A stretch of 64,000 bases of DNA from assembly GCA_016703645.1 (NCBI GenBank), contig JADJBR010000009.1, positions 735,935-799,934 on the forward strand. The letters are read 5' to 3'. This document shows, piece after piece, positions 17,334 through 26,294 of this stretch. This stretch comes from Zoogloea sp. GTDB lineage: Bacteria > Pseudomonadota > Gammaproteobacteria > Burkholderiales > Rhodocyclaceae. A program made the position numbers and the translations under genes. Position 1 is the stretch's first letter. Each line of letters opens with the position of its first letter. The notes below the pieces were generated by a model. That model did no database searches and had not been told where the DNA came from. It was given only the letters and a program-made list of their open reading frames with translations.

Positions 17334-20300
17334 ATGACAACGAATAACCAGCCCCTGCCCAAACTCCTTCGCAGCCAGCTCGAAGCCACCGTCAAGTACG
17401 CCCGCGACGTCTCGGAGAAAGGCGCCCACGCAGCCCTAAGCCAACTTGCTGTGGGCGAACCCAAGGCACCTGACTACCTGACCGACGAGCTCAAGGCCCT
17501 GCGCCGCCGCCTGCGTGCCCACGGCCGAGCCCTGGGCGATACCAAGGCGGCCGACGACACCAAGGGCCTGCAGCACCTGGTCTGGGAAGTGGCCTACGAG
17601 CACTGGCACCGCATGCTGTTCGCCCGCTTCCTGGCGGAGAACGGCCTGCTGCTGTGGGAGCCCGGCGCTGCGGTCTCGCTGGACGACTGCGAAGCCCTGG
17701 TGCAGGAAGCCGACCCGGCGATGAACCTGGGTGCCAAGACCAAGTGGGAGTTGGCCGGCGAGCTGGCCGCCCGCATGCTGCCCCAGGTGTTCAAGCCGCA
17801 GAGCCCGGTGTTTGAGCTGGCCTTCGCGCCCGAGCATCAGCGCGAGCTGGAGCGCCTGCTGGCCGCGCTGCCAACCGAGGTGTTCAAGGCCAGCGACAGC
17901 CTGGGCTGGGTCTACCAATTCTGGCAGGCCAAGCGGAAGGACGAGGTCAACGCCTCGGAAGTGAAGATTGGCGCCGACGAGCTACCCGCCGTCACCCAGC
18001 TCTTCACCGAGCCCTACATGGTGGACTTCCTGCTCCACAACTCGCTGGGCGCCTGGTGGGTAACACGCCACCCTGGCGAGACCTGTCCAGTGCCGCTGAC
18101 CTACCTGCGCACGCTGGAGGACGGCACGCCCGCCGCAGGCAAATTCGAAGGCTGGCCCGACCGCTTGAGAGAGTTCAATCTGCTCGACCCCTGCTGCGGC
18201 TCAGGCCACTTCCTGGTGGCGGCCTTCCTGATGCTGGTGCCGATGCGGATGGCCGCGGAAAACCTCTCCGCCAGTGAGGCGGTGGATGCGGTGCTGCGCG
18301 ACAACCTGCATGGCCTGGAACTGGACCCCCGCTGCGTGGAAATCGCCGTGTTCGCGCTGGCGCTGGCCGCCTGGCGTTTTCCAGACGAGGCGGGCGAGCC
18401 GCTGGGCGTGCGCGAGGACATGCCTGCGCCCAACATCGCCTGCTGTGGGTTGAAGGTGGCCGCACGAGCAGCAGACTGGATGGCGCTGGTCCCCGACGAG
18501 ATGCCGAACGCGACTTACCTGCGCCAGGAGCTGCGTCTGCTGCACGACAGCTTCTCCCAGGCACCGCTGCTGGGCAGCCTGCTCGACCCGGCGCGCAGCC
18601 TGAAGAAAGACCTTGCCACCAGCAGCTTTGACACCTTGCGTGACCTGCTGGAACGAGCGCTATCCACCGAGCGCCCGGCCACGCTGTGGGGTGAGGGCAA
18701 CGACATGCAGGACGAGGCTTGGGACCACGCCCTGACCGCTCGCGGTTTGCTGGATGCGGCGCGGGTGCTGGATATGCGTTACCACTTGGTGGTCACCAAC
18801 GTGCCCTATCTGGCGCGCGGCAAGCAGTCCGACGCGCTGAAGAGCTTCTGCGAGAGCCATTATCCAGAGGCTAAGAACGACCTGGCCAACGTGTTCCTGG
18901 AGCGTTGCCTGGAACTGTCCCAGCGTAGCGCCGCCGGCGTGGTCCAGATTGTGATGCCGCAAAACTGGCTGTTCCTCACCAGCTACAAGAAGCAGCGCGA
19001 AAGCCTGCTGAAGCGGGCACAGTGGAATTTGCTGGTGCGGTTGGGGGAGGGCGGATTCGACAGCCCACAAGCGGCTGGAGCGTTCATCATTCTTCTCACC
19101 CAGACCTACGCCACTGCGGACGAGACGTTTGCGTTGCACGGAGTGGATGCCAGCCGGCCAAAGGGGGCTGCGGATAAGGCCGCGCTGCTGCAGGATGGAG
19201 AGGTAGTGTCGGTGGGGCAGAAGGGGCTGCTAGGCAATCCCGATTCGCGAGTAAGCCTTGAAGCACTTGAGAATCACTCGGAGCTTCTTTCTCTAAATGC
19301 TGAGAGCTACCAAGGGCTTGTTACGGGAGACTTGGAGCGATTTGTAACCACGTTTTGGGAGCATCAGGAGCTGAGCGTTCGGGGGTGGCTACCGTTTCGA
19401 ACCACTATCGATGCAACAGATACTCCATTAGCAGGTGTTCACCACGTAATTCTTTGGGAGGAAGGGGTTGGTCAATTAGCTCGTTATGCTAAAGATTCGC
19501 GTGACCGGCTCCACGACATGCATGAGAGCGGGAATAAAGCTTGGGGGAGGCCTGGGGTTGCAATCAACCGAATGCGTGGCTTGAGGGTGGCACACTACTC
19601 AGGTGAGCATTTTGATAACAATGTTGCTGTCGTTGTCCCAAGAGAACGGAAATCGCTGCCGGCGATTTGGTGTTTTCTATCTAGCCAGGATTTTGCCGAG
19701 CACGTTAGGAGCCTAGATACGACACTCAAGGTTACCAACCAAACACTCCTTAAAGTTCCTTTCGACCTCGCTTACTGGCAACGAGTCGCCACCGAACGCT
19801 ATCCCAGCGGCCTGCCCAAACCCTATTCTGACGACCCCACCCAGTGGCTGTTCCACGGTCATCCGCAGCCTGCTGCCGACCCGCTGCAGGTCGCCGTCGC
19901 CCGCTTGCTCGGCTACCGCTGGCCGGCCGAGACCGACGCCGACATGGAACTCGCCGACGAGGCGCGCCAGTGGATTGCCCAGACTGACAAGCTCGCTGTC
20001 CACGCCGACGACGACGGCATCGTCTGCCTGCCCGCCGTTCGCGGTGAAAAGCCCGCCCACGAGCGCCTGCTGGCACTGCTCATTGACGCCTGGGAAACCG
20101 TCACCCCCGGCAGCTGGAAAACCTCCACCCTCGACCGCCTGCTGCTTGATGCCGACTGCGCGGGCAAGAGCCTGGAAGTGTGGCTACGCGAGAAGTTCTT
20201 CGAGCAGCACGCCAAGCGCTTCCACCACCGCCCCTTCATCTGGCACGTGTGGGACGGCCTCAAGGACGGCTTCGGCGCGCTGGTTAATTACCACCAGCTC

Positions 20301-20741
20301 GACGCCAAGAACCTGGAGCGCCTCATCCACACCTATTTGGGCGACTGGATTCGCCAGCAGGAAGCCGGCGTACGCGATAGCATCGACGGCGCCCAGACCC
20401 GGCTGGCCGCCGCCCAGGACCTGAAGCGCCGCCTGGCGCTCATCCTCGAAGGCGAGCCACCCTACGACATCTTCGTCCGCTGGAAGCCCCTGGCCGAGCA
20501 GCCCATCGGCTGGAACCCCGACCTCAACGACGGCGTGCGCCTCAACATCCGCCCCTTCATGACCGCCGAGGTCCTGCGCCACAACAAGAAGCCCAAACTC
20601 AACATCACCTGGGACAAAGACCGCGGCAAAGACGTGGAAAGCGCACCGTGGTTCCACAAGTTCAAGGGCGACCGCATCAATGACCACCATCTGACTCTCG
20701 CGGAAAAGCGCGCTGAGCGGGACAAGCTTAGTAAGGCCTGA
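17334..20741 (+). CDS. pglX: BREX adenine-specific DNA methyltransferase PglX
   Basis: 1135 residues, typical of PglX, the N6-adenine methyltransferase that marks host DNA at the BREX site. The SAM-binding motif I LLDPCCGSGHFLVAAF is at about residues 283-298, and a second helper motif LHGLELDPRCVEIAVFALALAAW follows. The catalytic motif IV reads NVPY at residues 489-492 (VTNVPYLARGKQ) in place of the usual NPPY. The C-terminal third would hold the target-recognition domain. Bases near 19240-19760 are visibly more AT-rich than the rest, which is common for exchanged recognition regions. Confidence 0.95.
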   Translation: MTTNNQPLPKLLRSQLEATVKYARDVSEKGAHAALSQLAVGEPKAPDYLTDELKALRRRLRAHGRALGDTKAADDTKGLQHLVWEVAYEHWHRMLFARFLAENGLLLWEPGAAVSLDDCEALVQEADPAMNLGAKTKWELAGELAARMLPQVFKPQSPVFELAFAPEHQRELERLLAALPTEVFKASDSLGWVYQFWQAKRKDEVNASEVKIGADELPAVTQLFTEPYMVDFLLHNSLGAWWVTRHPGETCPVPLTYLRTLEDGTPAAGKFEGWPDRLREFNLLDPCCGSGHFLVAAFLMLVPMRMAAENLSASEAVDAVLRDNLHGLELDPRCVEIAVFALALAAWRFPDEAGEPLGVREDMPAPNIACCGLKVAARAADWMALVPDEMPNATYLRQELRLLHDSFSQAPLLGSLLDPARSLKKDLATSSFDTLRDLLERALSTERPATLWGEGNDMQDEAWDHALTARGLLDAARVLDMRYHLVVTNVPYLARGKQSDALKSFCESHYPEAKNDLANVFLERCLELSQRSAAGVVQIVMPQNWLFLTSYKKQRESLLKRAQWNLLVRLGEGGFDSPQAAGAFIILLTQTYATADETFALHGVDASRPKGAADKAALLQDGEVVSVGQKGLLGNPDSRVSLEALENHSELLSLNAESYQGLVTGDLERFVTTFWEHQELSVRGWLPFRTTIDATDTPLAGVHHVILWEEGVGQLARYAKDSRDRLHDMHESGNKAWGRPGVAINRMRGLRVAHYSGEHFDNNVAVVVPRERKSLPAIWCFLSSQDFAEHVRSLDTTLKVTNQTLLKVPFDLAYWQRVATERYPSGLPKPYSDDPTQWLFHGHPQPAADPLQVAVARLLGYRWPAETDADMELADEARQWIAQTDKLAVHADDDGIVCLPAVRGEKPAHERLLALLIDAWETVTPGSWKTSTLDRLLLDADCAGKSLEVWLREKFFEQHAKRFHHRPFIWHVWDGLKDGFGALVNYHQLDAKNLERLIHTYLGDWIRQQEAGVRDSIDGAQTRLAAAQDLKRRLALILEGEPPYDIFVRWKPLAEQPIGWNPDLNDGVRLNIRPFMTAEVLRHNKKPKLNITWDKDRGKDVESAPWFHKFKGDRINDHHLTLAEKRAERDKLSKA

Positions 20742-20743
20742 CC

Positions 20744-21862
20744 ATGGGTTTCTGGCACACAGGTTACGAAGAGTTCCATGAGCCCACCGGGCTGCCGGAG
20801 TTCGATTACCGACAGCCCCAGCAGGTTCGTTACGCATGCGAGCATTGTGGTCTGCACTTTGGTGACGTAGAGGAACTGCGACGCCACCGCTTCGAGCAGC
20901 ATCCTCTTCGGCAGCCCGTATTGCTGATACGCGGCCGCACCAGGGATTCGATGCCTCTTGTGATTTCAACCCCACTGCTACCCTCGGACGTTGTCATCGA
21001 GGATGCAAGCAAGTGCTTTGTGAATGGGGCCTCTGTTGCGCCTTCTGCGCTTCCTCAGCTACTCGCGGCGATGTCGCGGCAGTTCGTGGAGCTGACACTG
21101 CAGAACGAGGGCGCGAGCACCCATTGTGCACTGGACTTCCAGATTGCCGCAGAGGCTGACCTGGCTGGAGTTGAAGCCGCTTTTCTGCGTCTGGCCAGGG
21201 ACCGAACATTGGGCATCGAGGCCATTGCCAGGTTCATTGAGGATTGCCGCGCCTTCAAGACGGCGAGACTTTACTGCGACGGTATCTGTCACTACCTCTA
21301 CGGGGTGCTTGCCAAGGAGCAGGCTCCCGATACGGGCCTGCACCAGGGGCAATACAAAGAGCGATATCTGCGCGCCCAGGATGAACTGTCGGGTTTCGAC
21401 CGCCCCCTGGCAAACAGCATCCGGTCCCTCGTTGCATTCCATTTCAACCACTTCGCGGATGCCGCTACCTTGGCAGCAGAAGGGGGCCTGCGGCATGCTG
21501 CGCGTGCCTTTGAGGGCTTGCTGAAAGGCCTTCCTTGGCACTTTGAGCTGGAACGTTCAGCCGCAACTGGCGGTGCGGTGGAAGACTTGCTGACCGACCA
21601 GGATACGCTGGAGATTCTGGCAGATGCGAGCCATGGCCTCTTTGAGCTGACGACCAGGACAGATGTCCTGCAGGGCCATCTCAGGCGTGCCGGGATGGGC
21701 TATGACCGGCTCAAACGCGCACTCCTAACCTGCGAAGCACTTGCGGCCTGCCAGGACACCGACTCCCATGTTGCCGCACGGAGACTTGCTCGGGAGTATC
21801 TGCCCCAAGCGGATACACGTGCCTGGGCAGAGGCCATGCTTGAAAGACTGAAAACACCATGA
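20744..21862 (+). CDS. C2H2 zinc-finger protein of the Hsp70-linked BREX module
   Basis: 372 residues, no family recognised beyond one motif. Residues about 29-52 form a C2H2 finger, YACEHCGLHFGDVEELRRHR then FEQHP (C-x2-C-x12-H-x4-H), unusual in bacteria. The remainder appears helical (AIARFIEDCRAFKTARLYCDG, then RAFEGLLKGLPWHF) with several scattered cysteines. It begins two bases after the pglX stop and overlaps the next gene by 4 bases, so it belongs to the operon. A DNA- or protein-binding adaptor is possible; I cannot assign a function. Confidence 0.8.
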   Translation: MGFWHTGYEEFHEPTGLPEFDYRQPQQVRYACEHCGLHFGDVEELRRHRFEQHPLRQPVLLIRGRTRDSMPLVISTPLLPSDVVIEDASKCFVNGASVAPSALPQLLAAMSRQFVELTLQNEGASTHCALDFQIAAEADLAGVEAAFLRLARDRTLGIEAIARFIEDCRAFKTARLYCDGICHYLYGVLAKEQAPDTGLHQGQYKERYLRAQDELSGFDRPLANSIRSLVAFHFNHFADAATLAAEGGLRHAARAFEGLLKGLPWHFELERSAATGGAVEDLLTDQDTLEILADASHGLFELTTRTDVLQGHLRRAGMGYDRLKRALLTCEALAACQDTDSHVAARRLAREYLPQADTRAWAEAMLERLKTP

Positions 21863-23169
21863 CAAAGAACACTAAAACCAAGCGGGTACTGACGACCGAT
21901 GCCAAGACGGGGCAGTCTTGGTGGTCTGAGCCGATGACGTTTCGACGGAATCGAAGCAAGTTGGAAGCCGAGATGGCTAACCAGCCAAGCGCAGAAAAGA
22001 CAGAACATGCTCCTGCGCCACAGAGTGATGTGGCCGCAGACGTCCCGTTTGAGGCGCCCACAGACGAGACTGCAAGCATTGTGGCGAGTGAACAGGCTAC
22101 TGCCGCGGCAGCACCGGTTTCGCCCTCACCAGACACTGAAGGTGTGCCTGCCAAGAAAAAAGCAGACATCGAGAATCTGGAGCAGCTCATTGCTGAGGCG
22201 TACGCTCGAAAGGGCAAGCCACTGGGCGTTTCCACTAAAATTCAGCGGCTGCTGTCCCAGAACCATAGCCTCGACGAGGAGGCCATGAATCGCCTGATGC
22301 TACTGGTTACGGATGACCTGCAGCTGGCTGTTCCCCGGCAAATCCTTATCGCCAGTTGTGAAGTGAGTGGTTTGCCTCCCGTTAGGGCTGCACTCAGGGA
22401 CTTTGTGCAAGCGCTCATGGGGCAGAGCCCCCTGTTTGCCAAGGATGGACTCCGTGCGGCCATCAATAATCTGCCCGAAGCGCCTTCCATGGCTGAAGCG
22501 CTGCGCATTGTTGCAGCCTATGAGCCCGCCAAGGCGGATGACAAAGGCCCGCTCAAACCCAAGGAGTTGCAGACCCTTCGGCGCAACGCCACAAACCTGT
22601 TGGTGACTTGGTTTGCGCTCCATCGAAGCCTGAACCCGGAGGAGCTCTCACGGTTGCTTTTTGAAAGCGTGTGGGAGCCTGCGGCCAAGGAATTGGTGGA
22701 TGACACTGCTCGTCTTCGGGTGCTGACCGAAATAGAGCATCCGGCTGGGGTCGGACTGGCTTGCCAACGCTTTCATCGCCAAGCCGCAGAGGCGCGCCTA
22801 GGCCAGGAACAAGCCCGTAGCGAGGCCAGTGCCCTATGCCAGGAGTTGGAGGCACTGAAGGCCCAGCTGCAACAGGCACAGGCGGAGCGAAGCACACTCA
22901 AGGCCGAGCTCGAGGCCTTGCAGGCGGATAGTGCCCGGGCGCTGAGCGACCTGAAGGCTCAGCGCGGAGCCGACCGGATGCATCTGCAGCACGACATTGA
23001 GCAGTTGCGGGGTCGGATGGTGCGCCGCTTGAACGACAGCGTCGAGATGCTGGAGGTGGGCTTGAAGGCATTGCAGAACAAGACACCCCGGACCGAGGTG
23101 ATGCTGGAACGTGCGGAGCACGTCGTGGAAGCCCTAAGGGCAGAGCTTGGAAACCTGAGAGAGGAATAA
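21859..23169 (+). CDS. Coiled-coil protein preceding the BREX-linked Hsp70
   Basis: 436 residues in three parts. There is a low-complexity, acidic/alanine-rich linker at about residues 40-100 and a helical globular domain at about 105-300 (IAEAYARKGKPLGVSTKIQR, then NLLVTWFALHRSLNPEELSR). A long coiled coil runs from about 315 to the end (QEQARSEASALCQELEALKA, then HDIEQLRGRMVRRLND). The globular start resembles no enzyme I know. The coiled coil directly upstream of an Hsp70 gene invites comparison with GrpE-like exchange factors, but there is no sequence signature for this. Start and stop couple tightly to both neighbours. Confidence 0.8.
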   Translation: MTKNTKTKRVLTTDAKTGQSWWSEPMTFRRNRSKLEAEMANQPSAEKTEHAPAPQSDVAADVPFEAPTDETASIVASEQATAAAAPVSPSPDTEGVPAKKKADIENLEQLIAEAYARKGKPLGVSTKIQRLLSQNHSLDEEAMNRLMLLVTDDLQLAVPRQILIASCEVSGLPPVRAALRDFVQALMGQSPLFAKDGLRAAINNLPEAPSMAEALRIVAAYEPAKADDKGPLKPKELQTLRRNATNLLVTWFALHRSLNPEELSRLLFESVWEPAAKELVDDTARLRVLTEIEHPAGVGLACQRFHRQAAEARLGQEQARSEASALCQELEALKAQLQQAQAERSTLKAELEALQADSARALSDLKAQRGADRMHLQHDIEQLRGRMVRRLNDSVEMLEVGLKALQNKTPRTEVMLERAEHVVEALRAELGNLREE

Positions 23170-23173
23170 GCGG

Positions 23174-24709
23174 ATGTCGGCAGATGAGGTGGTGTTGGGT
23201 TTTGACTTTGGCACGACGAACAGTTTGGCTTCTGTGGTGGTCGGTGGTGAGCTGATTACCTTCCTCGATAACGAGCAGCCCATCCCTTCGGTGGTGAGTT
23301 TTGAGGGCGGCAAAGTTGAAGTTGGCCGCAAGGCACATGACAAGCTGACAAGTGCGGGGCTTGGCGTCCAAGGGAGCACTGTACGCTCTCCCAAGAGCCT
23401 GCTTGGCAAGGACGAGCTGATTATTGACGGCGTTCGTCGTGACCCCGTCCAGATGGTGGAGCACGTGCTTCACCACGTACGGGAATTTGTCCTGCAAACC
23501 AAGACCGGGCGCGGACTCAAGATGGAGCGTGTTGTTGCGACCATTCCTGTGAACATGGAGGGAAGGCGCAGGGGGCTGCTGCGTCAGGCCTTCCGTCAGG
23601 CGGGCATGAGCGTTGTCCAGTTCGTCCACGAGCCCTTGGCCGCCTTGTACGGATACCTCCGTTCATCCGAAAACACGGAAGACCTTATCAAGCGCTACAA
23701 CGGCAAGCTGCTGCTTGTTTTTGATTGGGGTGGCGGCACGCTGGACTTGACCCTTTGCCGGGTACTCGACGGGCTGTTGGTGCAGGTGGCCAACGACGGT
23801 ACCGATGAGGTGGGAGGGGATGTCTTTGACGATGAATTGCGCAACGAAGTCGAGCGCCGTTCTCGTGCAGAGCAGAGGGTTGGCGCAGAGGTTGACCCCA
23901 TGCCGGATGCGCGTAAACGCCTGCTGCACGAGTGCGAAAGGGCCAAGATACGCCTCAGCGACCGCAACACCTGGAACGTTTACGTAGACCCTTATTACCA
24001 GAGCGATGACCAGGCAGACCTTCAGGTCAATCTGTCGCGTGAGGACCTGCAAAGCATCGTCGGTCACCTCGTCCGGAAAGGAGTTGCCCGAATCGAGCGT
24101 CTGTTGGAGCGTGAGGGTTACTCGACCGCCTCGGTTGAACTGTGCCTGGCAACCGGCGGGATGGTGAACATGCCGTTGGTGAAAAACCGGCTCGATGAGT
24201 TGTTTGGACCAGGGCGTGTGCATGTATCCCGCAGAAGCGCTTCAGCGATTGCCGAGGGAGCTGCGTGGGTTGCACACGACAAGGCGCGGCTCCATCTGGC
24301 TAAGAACGTTGAGCTGGCTCTGGCCCGCAACTCCTACATGCCCTTGCTGACCGCGGGATTGGAAATGCCCCTGGAGCGCGAGCATCGCCGTGAGCGCTTT
24401 TCCCTCTACTGTGTCGACCCGAGTGACGGTTTCGGTAAGTTCAGCCTGGTCAGCCCTCATCGGCCCGGGCCACGAGTTTTGCCCGACGACAAACGTCGTC
24501 CATTGCAGAACATCGTAGTCAAGGTGGATGCAAAGGCACAACCATTCCGGGAGCGCCTGGAGCTTGAGGTTGTGGTCAATGAGGACCTGATTCTGAAGGC
24601 GGAAGCGTGGTCGCTGAATCAAAAGGGACGGGCAGAGGCCGAGATTCATGACCTCGAGTTTGCTCTTGCTACCCCAGTGCGCGGAGTGGGTGGATTCGCT
24701 CGGGACTGA
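23174..24709 (+). CDS. Divergent Hsp70/DnaK-family ATPase in BREX locus
   Basis: 511 residues, shorter than DnaK (about 638). The actin-like ATPase domain is clear: phosphate-1 loop GFDFGTTNS at residues 9-17, VVATIPVNMEGRRRGLLRQA with VQFVHEPLAALYGY, phosphate-2 loop VFDWGGGTLDLTL near residue 181, and the adenosine loop LATGGMVNMPLVKNRL near 325. The usual DnaK GGSTRIP is replaced by GGMVNMP. About 130 beta-rich residues follow the ATPase domain and could be a reduced substrate-binding domain; the helical lid is absent. No J-protein or GrpE gene is recognisable nearby. The role in defence is not established and is inferred from its place inside the operon. Confidence 0.93.
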   Translation: MSADEVVLGFDFGTTNSLASVVVGGELITFLDNEQPIPSVVSFEGGKVEVGRKAHDKLTSAGLGVQGSTVRSPKSLLGKDELIIDGVRRDPVQMVEHVLHHVREFVLQTKTGRGLKMERVVATIPVNMEGRRRGLLRQAFRQAGMSVVQFVHEPLAALYGYLRSSENTEDLIKRYNGKLLLVFDWGGGTLDLTLCRVLDGLLVQVANDGTDEVGGDVFDDELRNEVERRSRAEQRVGAEVDPMPDARKRLLHECERAKIRLSDRNTWNVYVDPYYQSDDQADLQVNLSREDLQSIVGHLVRKGVARIERLLEREGYSTASVELCLATGGMVNMPLVKNRLDELFGPGRVHVSRRSASAIAEGAAWVAHDKARLHLAKNVELALARNSYMPLLTAGLEMPLEREHRRERFSLYCVDPSDGFGKFSLVSPHRPGPRVLPDDKRRPLQNIVVKVDAKAQPFRERLELEVVVNEDLILKAEAWSLNQKGRAEAEIHDLEFALATPVRGVGGFARD

Positions 24710-25026
24710 TGGGGCAAGACTCAGTGAGTGGTTCAATCGGCGAACCAGGGGACTTGGTGATGCGTTCCAATCTGGCATCCCGGGAAGACCCCAGTCTGGT
24801 GCCCGGTGAGGTGATGTATCGCATCAACCCCAGCTACTTCCGAGTCGAACGAGACCCTCCGAAGGTTCAAGACGAGGAGCGCCTCTACTACAAGCCTTGT
24901 GCCTACTGCAAACGTTCTTCCAATGACCCGCTTTGTCAGTGTGCGACGTCGGAAGCCTCTCGATTGCAAACTGTCCATGCGTCGAGCCGAGAGGCTACAG
25001 GCATGGCGTCACGACGCTCCCCATAG
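24709..25026 (+). CDS. Small cysteine-cluster protein after the Hsp70 gene
   Basis: 105 residues. The ATG overlaps the Hsp70 stop (TGATG), so translation is coupled. Residues about 65-79 carry C-x2-C-x8-C-x-C (CAYCKRSSNDPLCQC), which could bind zinc. The rest is polar, with no predicted membrane segment. Not recognised as a known family. Confidence 0.65.
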   Translation: MGQDSVSGSIGEPGDLVMRSNLASREDPSLVPGEVMYRINPSYFRVERDPPKVQDEERLYYKPCAYCKRSSNDPLCQCATSEASRLQTVHASSREATGMASRRSP

Positions 25027-25056
25027 ACAAACCCGCAGACAGTGGAAAGGAGCGCC

Positions 25057-25284
25057 ATGTTTGAATCGACGACCCAGCAGGAACTTCGCGCGCAGATGGA
25101 GCAGCATCTCCTTATGGTGGAGGAAGTCCTCGGCGGTATGGACCAGTTTGTCCAAAGGCTTGAGCGGCGCATCGCCCGCATTGAAGAAGGTTTGGGGCTT
25201 GAACCCGATGGGCTGTCGGCATCAGGGTGGGTTGCAGACCTCCAGAGATTGAAGGCCCAAGTGGCCAAGATGCGCCAACCCTGA
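25057..25284 (+). CDS. Small coiled-coil protein
   Basis: 75 residues from the ATG at 25057, which has AAGGAG just upstream. Almost the whole chain is amphipathic helix (ELRAQMEQHLLMVEEVLGG, then FVQRLERRIARIEEGLG), suggesting a dimeric or trimeric coiled coil. A possible partner of the neighbouring coiled-coil or Hsp70 protein. No family recognised. Confidence 0.7.
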   Translation: MFESTTQQELRAQMEQHLLMVEEVLGGMDQFVQRLERRIARIEEGLGLEPDGLSASGWVADLQRLKAQVAKMRQP

Positions 25285-25298
25285 GCGAGCGGCGCTCT

Positions 25299-26294
25299 AT
25301 GCACCCGTTACCGTCACCCCGCCTTCAGGCGTGGGAGAGAAAGTATTGCGCCAAGACTGACCTCCCCCCCGGGGAGGCTTTTCAGCACGCTTTCTCACGA
25401 TTTCTGAAGCTCAACAGGGAATCGCTGCTGGATGTGGCCATGTCTGCCGCCTCCGTTCAGGTCTCTGCGGGGACCGGTCCGAAAGACTTTGACCCGCTGC
25501 TGCTGAAGGCAATACATGACACCAACCCGTCCTTGGCTGAGGCTGGCCTGTTCTCGTTAGGCGGCGAGCCCTTGCAGGGAGCGGTCAATACCGCCAAAGG
25601 GAAGTATTTCGAGTATCTGGTTGCGGAGCGGTTGAACCAGGGAGGGCAAGTCGGGCCGCTCCTGCTTCAAGATGGGCAAAAAGCGGTACTGGCTGAATCC
25701 ATGACCCAGCCTGGCTGGGACCTGCAAATCGTCGACGAGCATGGCTCGGTGGTGGAGTACCTCCAGCTCAAGGCCACTGACAGCGTGGGGTATATCCGTA
25801 GCGCACTTGAGCGCTATCCAGACATCGAGATTCTGGCGACGACCGATGTTTCCGACAGCGGTCTGGTGCTGGATAGTGGCATCTCGGACCAACTGCTTCG
25901 AGAGCAGGTTGGTGAGGCTATCGATGGCGTTGATGTCCCCCTGTCCGAGCTGTTTCTCGACCATTTTCACCCCTTGCTGCCTCTGGCGACCATGGCGCTC
26001 TATGAGGGATACCACCTCAAAATCGGTGCCCAGTCGTTCGATACGTTCAAACTGGCTCTTGCCCGCCGTGGGCAGCGCATCGTAGTGACGCAGCTGATTG
26101 GTGCCGCGGTGTACGGACTTGGTGGAGGACTTTGGTCTGTGCCCATCGCCTTTGCGGGAGGGCTTGCCTTTGACCGCACCATCAACCAGCAGGCCATGGC
26201 CGATGCCTACGCATCGCACAGGGAGCGGCTCCTCGCCCTGCGCTTGCACCAACAACAACGACTGATGAATGAGGATGGGCCATGGGTTTCCTGA
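25299..26294 (+). CDS. Membrane-linked, restriction-endonuclease-like protein
   Basis: 331 residues from the ATG at 25299. The central part contains GWDLQIVDEHGSVVEYLQLK followed by ATDS: an aspartate, then a Q-x-K on a beta strand, as in Mrr-type variants of PD-(D/E)XK folds. The preceding GAVNTAKGKYFEYLVAERLN helix also fits. Near the C-terminus there is a hydrophobic stretch (VTQLIGAAVYGLGGGLWSVP, then IAFAGGLAF) that could be one or two membrane segments. The gene overlaps its downstream neighbour by 13 bases. Nuclease activity and membrane location are inferred. Confidence 0.65.
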   Translation: MHPLPSPRLQAWERKYCAKTDLPPGEAFQHAFSRFLKLNRESLLDVAMSAASVQVSAGTGPKDFDPLLLKAIHDTNPSLAEAGLFSLGGEPLQGAVNTAKGKYFEYLVAERLNQGGQVGPLLLQDGQKAVLAESMTQPGWDLQIVDEHGSVVEYLQLKATDSVGYIRSALERYPDIEILATTDVSDSGLVLDSGISDQLLREQVGEAIDGVDVPLSELFLDHFHPLLPLATMALYEGYHLKIGAQSFDTFKLALARRGQRIVVTQLIGAAVYGLGGGLWSVPIAFAGGLAFDRTINQQAMADAYASHRERLLALRLHQQQRLMNEDGPWVS

